A stretch of 6,278 nt of DNA from Saprospiraceae bacterium. GTDB taxonomy: Bacteria > Bacteroidota > Bacteroidia > Chitinophagales > Saprospiraceae. Below, piece by piece: positions 5,210 to 6,278 of the stretch. The position numbers and the translations under genes are program-made. The stretch covers positions 1-6,278 of the forward strand of contig JALVEG010000660.1 of NCBI GenBank assembly GCA_027031145.1, read 5' to 3'. Positions within the stretch are counted from its first letter, which is position 1. The number at the start of each line of letters is the position of its first letter. The notes beneath the pieces were generated by a model. The model was given only the letters and a program-made list of their open reading frames with translations. It ran no database searches and was not told the DNA's origin.

Positions 5210-5629
5210 TTATTGTTTTTCAAATAAATAAATTTCACAAAATCGTTTAATTTCTTCTTTGCTTGATTCATATTCCTTCCAAACAGAAGAACACCATTTT
5301 TTTATCATTTCATTACGGTTTAATTTGCTTTTAATAACCACTGATATAGTAATTTCACCCCGATTTTCAGGAAGTTTAATTTCAGGAAGATAATCTTTGT
5401 AATTTGACAACACTGTGTGTGCTTGTTGAATTTGTTTTCCGGTATAATTTTTTTCGATTAACAAATAAAGTCCGACTAGTGAAAAAACTAAACTAATTTT
5501 TTTAGTATCCTTATCTGCGGTTTGGGCAGTAAAAGCATCAACAATTAATTGATGAATGAAATAATCGGAATCAGAATGCGACAATGTGTAAAATGATAAT
5601 TCCTCAAAAAGTTTGCTGTCTGTTGTCAT
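5210..5629 (-). CDS. DUF5946-like protein, first of pair
   Basis: This 139-residue protein has no signal peptide or membrane segment and should be cytoplasmic. Blocks in order: YFIHQLIVDAFTAQTADK (23-40), a hydrophobic helix ISLVFSLVGLYLLIEKNY (45-62), LPENRGEITISVVIKS (85-100), and NEMIKKWCSSVWKEYESSKEEIKRFCEIYL (105-134). These match the second gene of the pair and the DUF5946 pattern, but the N-terminal CxxC is absent. The family's biochemical role is unknown. ATG 5629 is preceded by AAGAAAAA, a weak ribosome site. Its stop is two bases from the ATG of the next gene, so the pair is one transcriptional unit and translation is probably coupled; a complex of the two is a reasonable guess. Confidence 0.65.
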   Translation of the reverse strand: MTTDSKLFEELSFYTLSHSDSDYFIHQLIVDAFTAQTADKDTKKISLVFSLVGLYLLIEKNYTGKQIQQAHTVLSNYKDYLPEIKLPENRGEITISVVIKSKLNRNEMIKKWCSSVWKEYESSKEEIKRFCEIYLFEKQ

Positions 5630-5673
5630 TTTTTCTTGACTTTATTTGTGGCTAAAGGTTTGTATAAGAAGAG

Positions 5674-5758
5674 TAGCCGATTGCCGAACTCGAATTTTTC
5701 AATTTACTACTAATATTTTTACAGACTACAATATTAATTTTTACTACTAATTCGGCTA
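5674..5758. repeat. Inverted-repeat spacer with a 12-base direct repeat
   Basis: TAGCCGA (5674-5680) is complementary to TCGGCTA (5752-5758). A second competing arm, GCCGAA (5683-5688), pairs with TTCGGC (5751-5756). Inside, TAATATT (5711-5717) pairs with AATATTA (5730-5736). TTTACTACTAAT occurs exactly twice, at 5703-5714 and 5740-5751. The element ends one base before the stop of the acetyltransferase gene and fills the gap to the DUF5946-like pair. Confidence 0.75.
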
Positions 5759-6278
5759 TTATTTTTTATTTGGCGCTTTTTCTTTGTTTAATGAATATAA
5801 TTTTACTTTTAGATTATCTTCAAAAATGTTTTTTTTATATTCAAAATTTAGTTTTTCAAGAACTCGAATTGAACCTATGTTTTCGGGAAGGACCATTGCA
5901 ATTACTTTACTTAATTCTAATGTCTCAAACGCAAGATTTAAACATGCTTTTGCAGATTCGGTAGCTATTCCTTTTCCCCAATATTTTTTCATAAATCTAT
6001 AACCAAGATCCACTTCATCCATATCTTCTAAGTACTTTAAACCTGTAAAACCAATAAATTTGTTTTCGCTTTTTAACTCAACTGCAAGCCGACCAAATCC
6101 ATATTTTTCATAATCTCCGAATACATTTTCAACAATCCTTCTTTCAATTTCTTTTTTAGATACTTCCCCCCCATCACCGGTATATCTACTTACTTCTGGA
6201 TCCGAATCCATAACGTATGAAGGCTCAATGTCTTCCATTTTAAATGGTCGAATTAAAAGTCTTTCTGTTTCAATATAT
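5759..6278 (-). CDS. GNAT acetyltransferase, RimJ/RimL type, 5' end outside window
   Basis: The frame is open from the right edge of the window; translation visible at the edge reads YIETERLLIRPFKMEDIE, the usual N terminus of this family, so ATG 6238 is internal and only the first few residues are missing. 172 residues are visible. The acetyl-CoA-binding motif is in GYRFMKKYWGKGIATES, with the pyrophosphate-loop pattern (R/K)xxGxG/A seen as KYWGKGIA. It is followed by the ALELSK-like helix FETLELSKVIAMV and the NIGSIRVLEKLNFEY block that shapes the C-terminal half of the fold. The family transfers acetyl groups to amines such as protein N termini, antibiotics or small molecules; the substrate cannot be read from the sequence. 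The stop lies one base from the inverted-repeat spacer. Confidence 0.92.
   Translation of the reverse strand, partial: YIETERLLIRPFKMEDIEPSYVMDSDPEVSRYTGDGGEVSKKEIERRIVENVFGDYEKYGFGRLAVELKSENKFIGFTGLKYLEDMDEVDLGYRFMKKYWGKGIATESAKACLNLAFETLELSKVIAMVLPENIGSIRVLEKLNFEYKKNIFEDNLKVKLYSLNKEKAPNKK

Noticed and set aside
5770..6002. Two overlapping plus-strand frames (64 and 72 codons)
   Set aside because: They are antisense to the acetyltransferase, whose acetyl-CoA motif is intact.
1..6278. CRISPR array, tRNA, rRNA or IS element
   Set aside because: No regularly spaced identical repeats, no cloverleaf or rRNA-like segments, and no transposase motifs on either strand.

Overview
The window looks like an accessory region of an AT-rich Bacteroidota genome (Cytophagia/Flavobacteriia-like). 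This rests on strong A+T bias, short Lys/Ile/Asn-rich secreted proteins, Bacteroidota-style lipoprotein and 'NAQ'-type signal peptides, weak or absent Shine-Dalgarno sites, and one good match to the Bacteroidota -7 promoter box (TAnnTTTG). No taxon can be named from this sequence alone.

Every gene I can support lies on the minus strand, so transcription runs from high to low coordinates. In that order they are: a GNAT acetyltransferase (5' end outside the window); a tightly coupled pair of DUF5946-like paralogues, the second broken by a TAG directly after its ATG; an exported lipoprotein related to alpha-acetolactate decarboxylase; a SUKH (SMI1/KNR4) lipoprotein; a 43-residue secreted stub followed by a probable outer-membrane beta-barrel protein; and a secreted WG-repeat protein whose 3' end lies outside the window. 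The WG-repeat gene is fully open from an ATG at 964 to base 1.

These genes are not an obvious pathway. They read as unrelated small cargo genes in one orientation, separated by 129-572 base spacers. Each spacer carries a structured element: a roughly 225-base multi-arm imperfect palindrome (1156-1381), two copies of one repeat family with conserved ends and unrelated centres (1376-1523 and 4576-4663), a 54-base hairpin (3512-3565), an inverted-repeat element with a 12-base direct repeat (5674-5758), and a spacer with a near-duplicate 14-mer (2751-2786). This resembles a gene-cassette array, but no integrase or transposase gene is visible and the repeats do not cleanly match attC consensus. 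The cassette reading is therefore a hypothesis.

I see no rRNA, tRNA, CRISPR array, IS element or classical intrinsic terminator with a U-tract. Between the genes, only the SUKH gene has a convincing promoter box.
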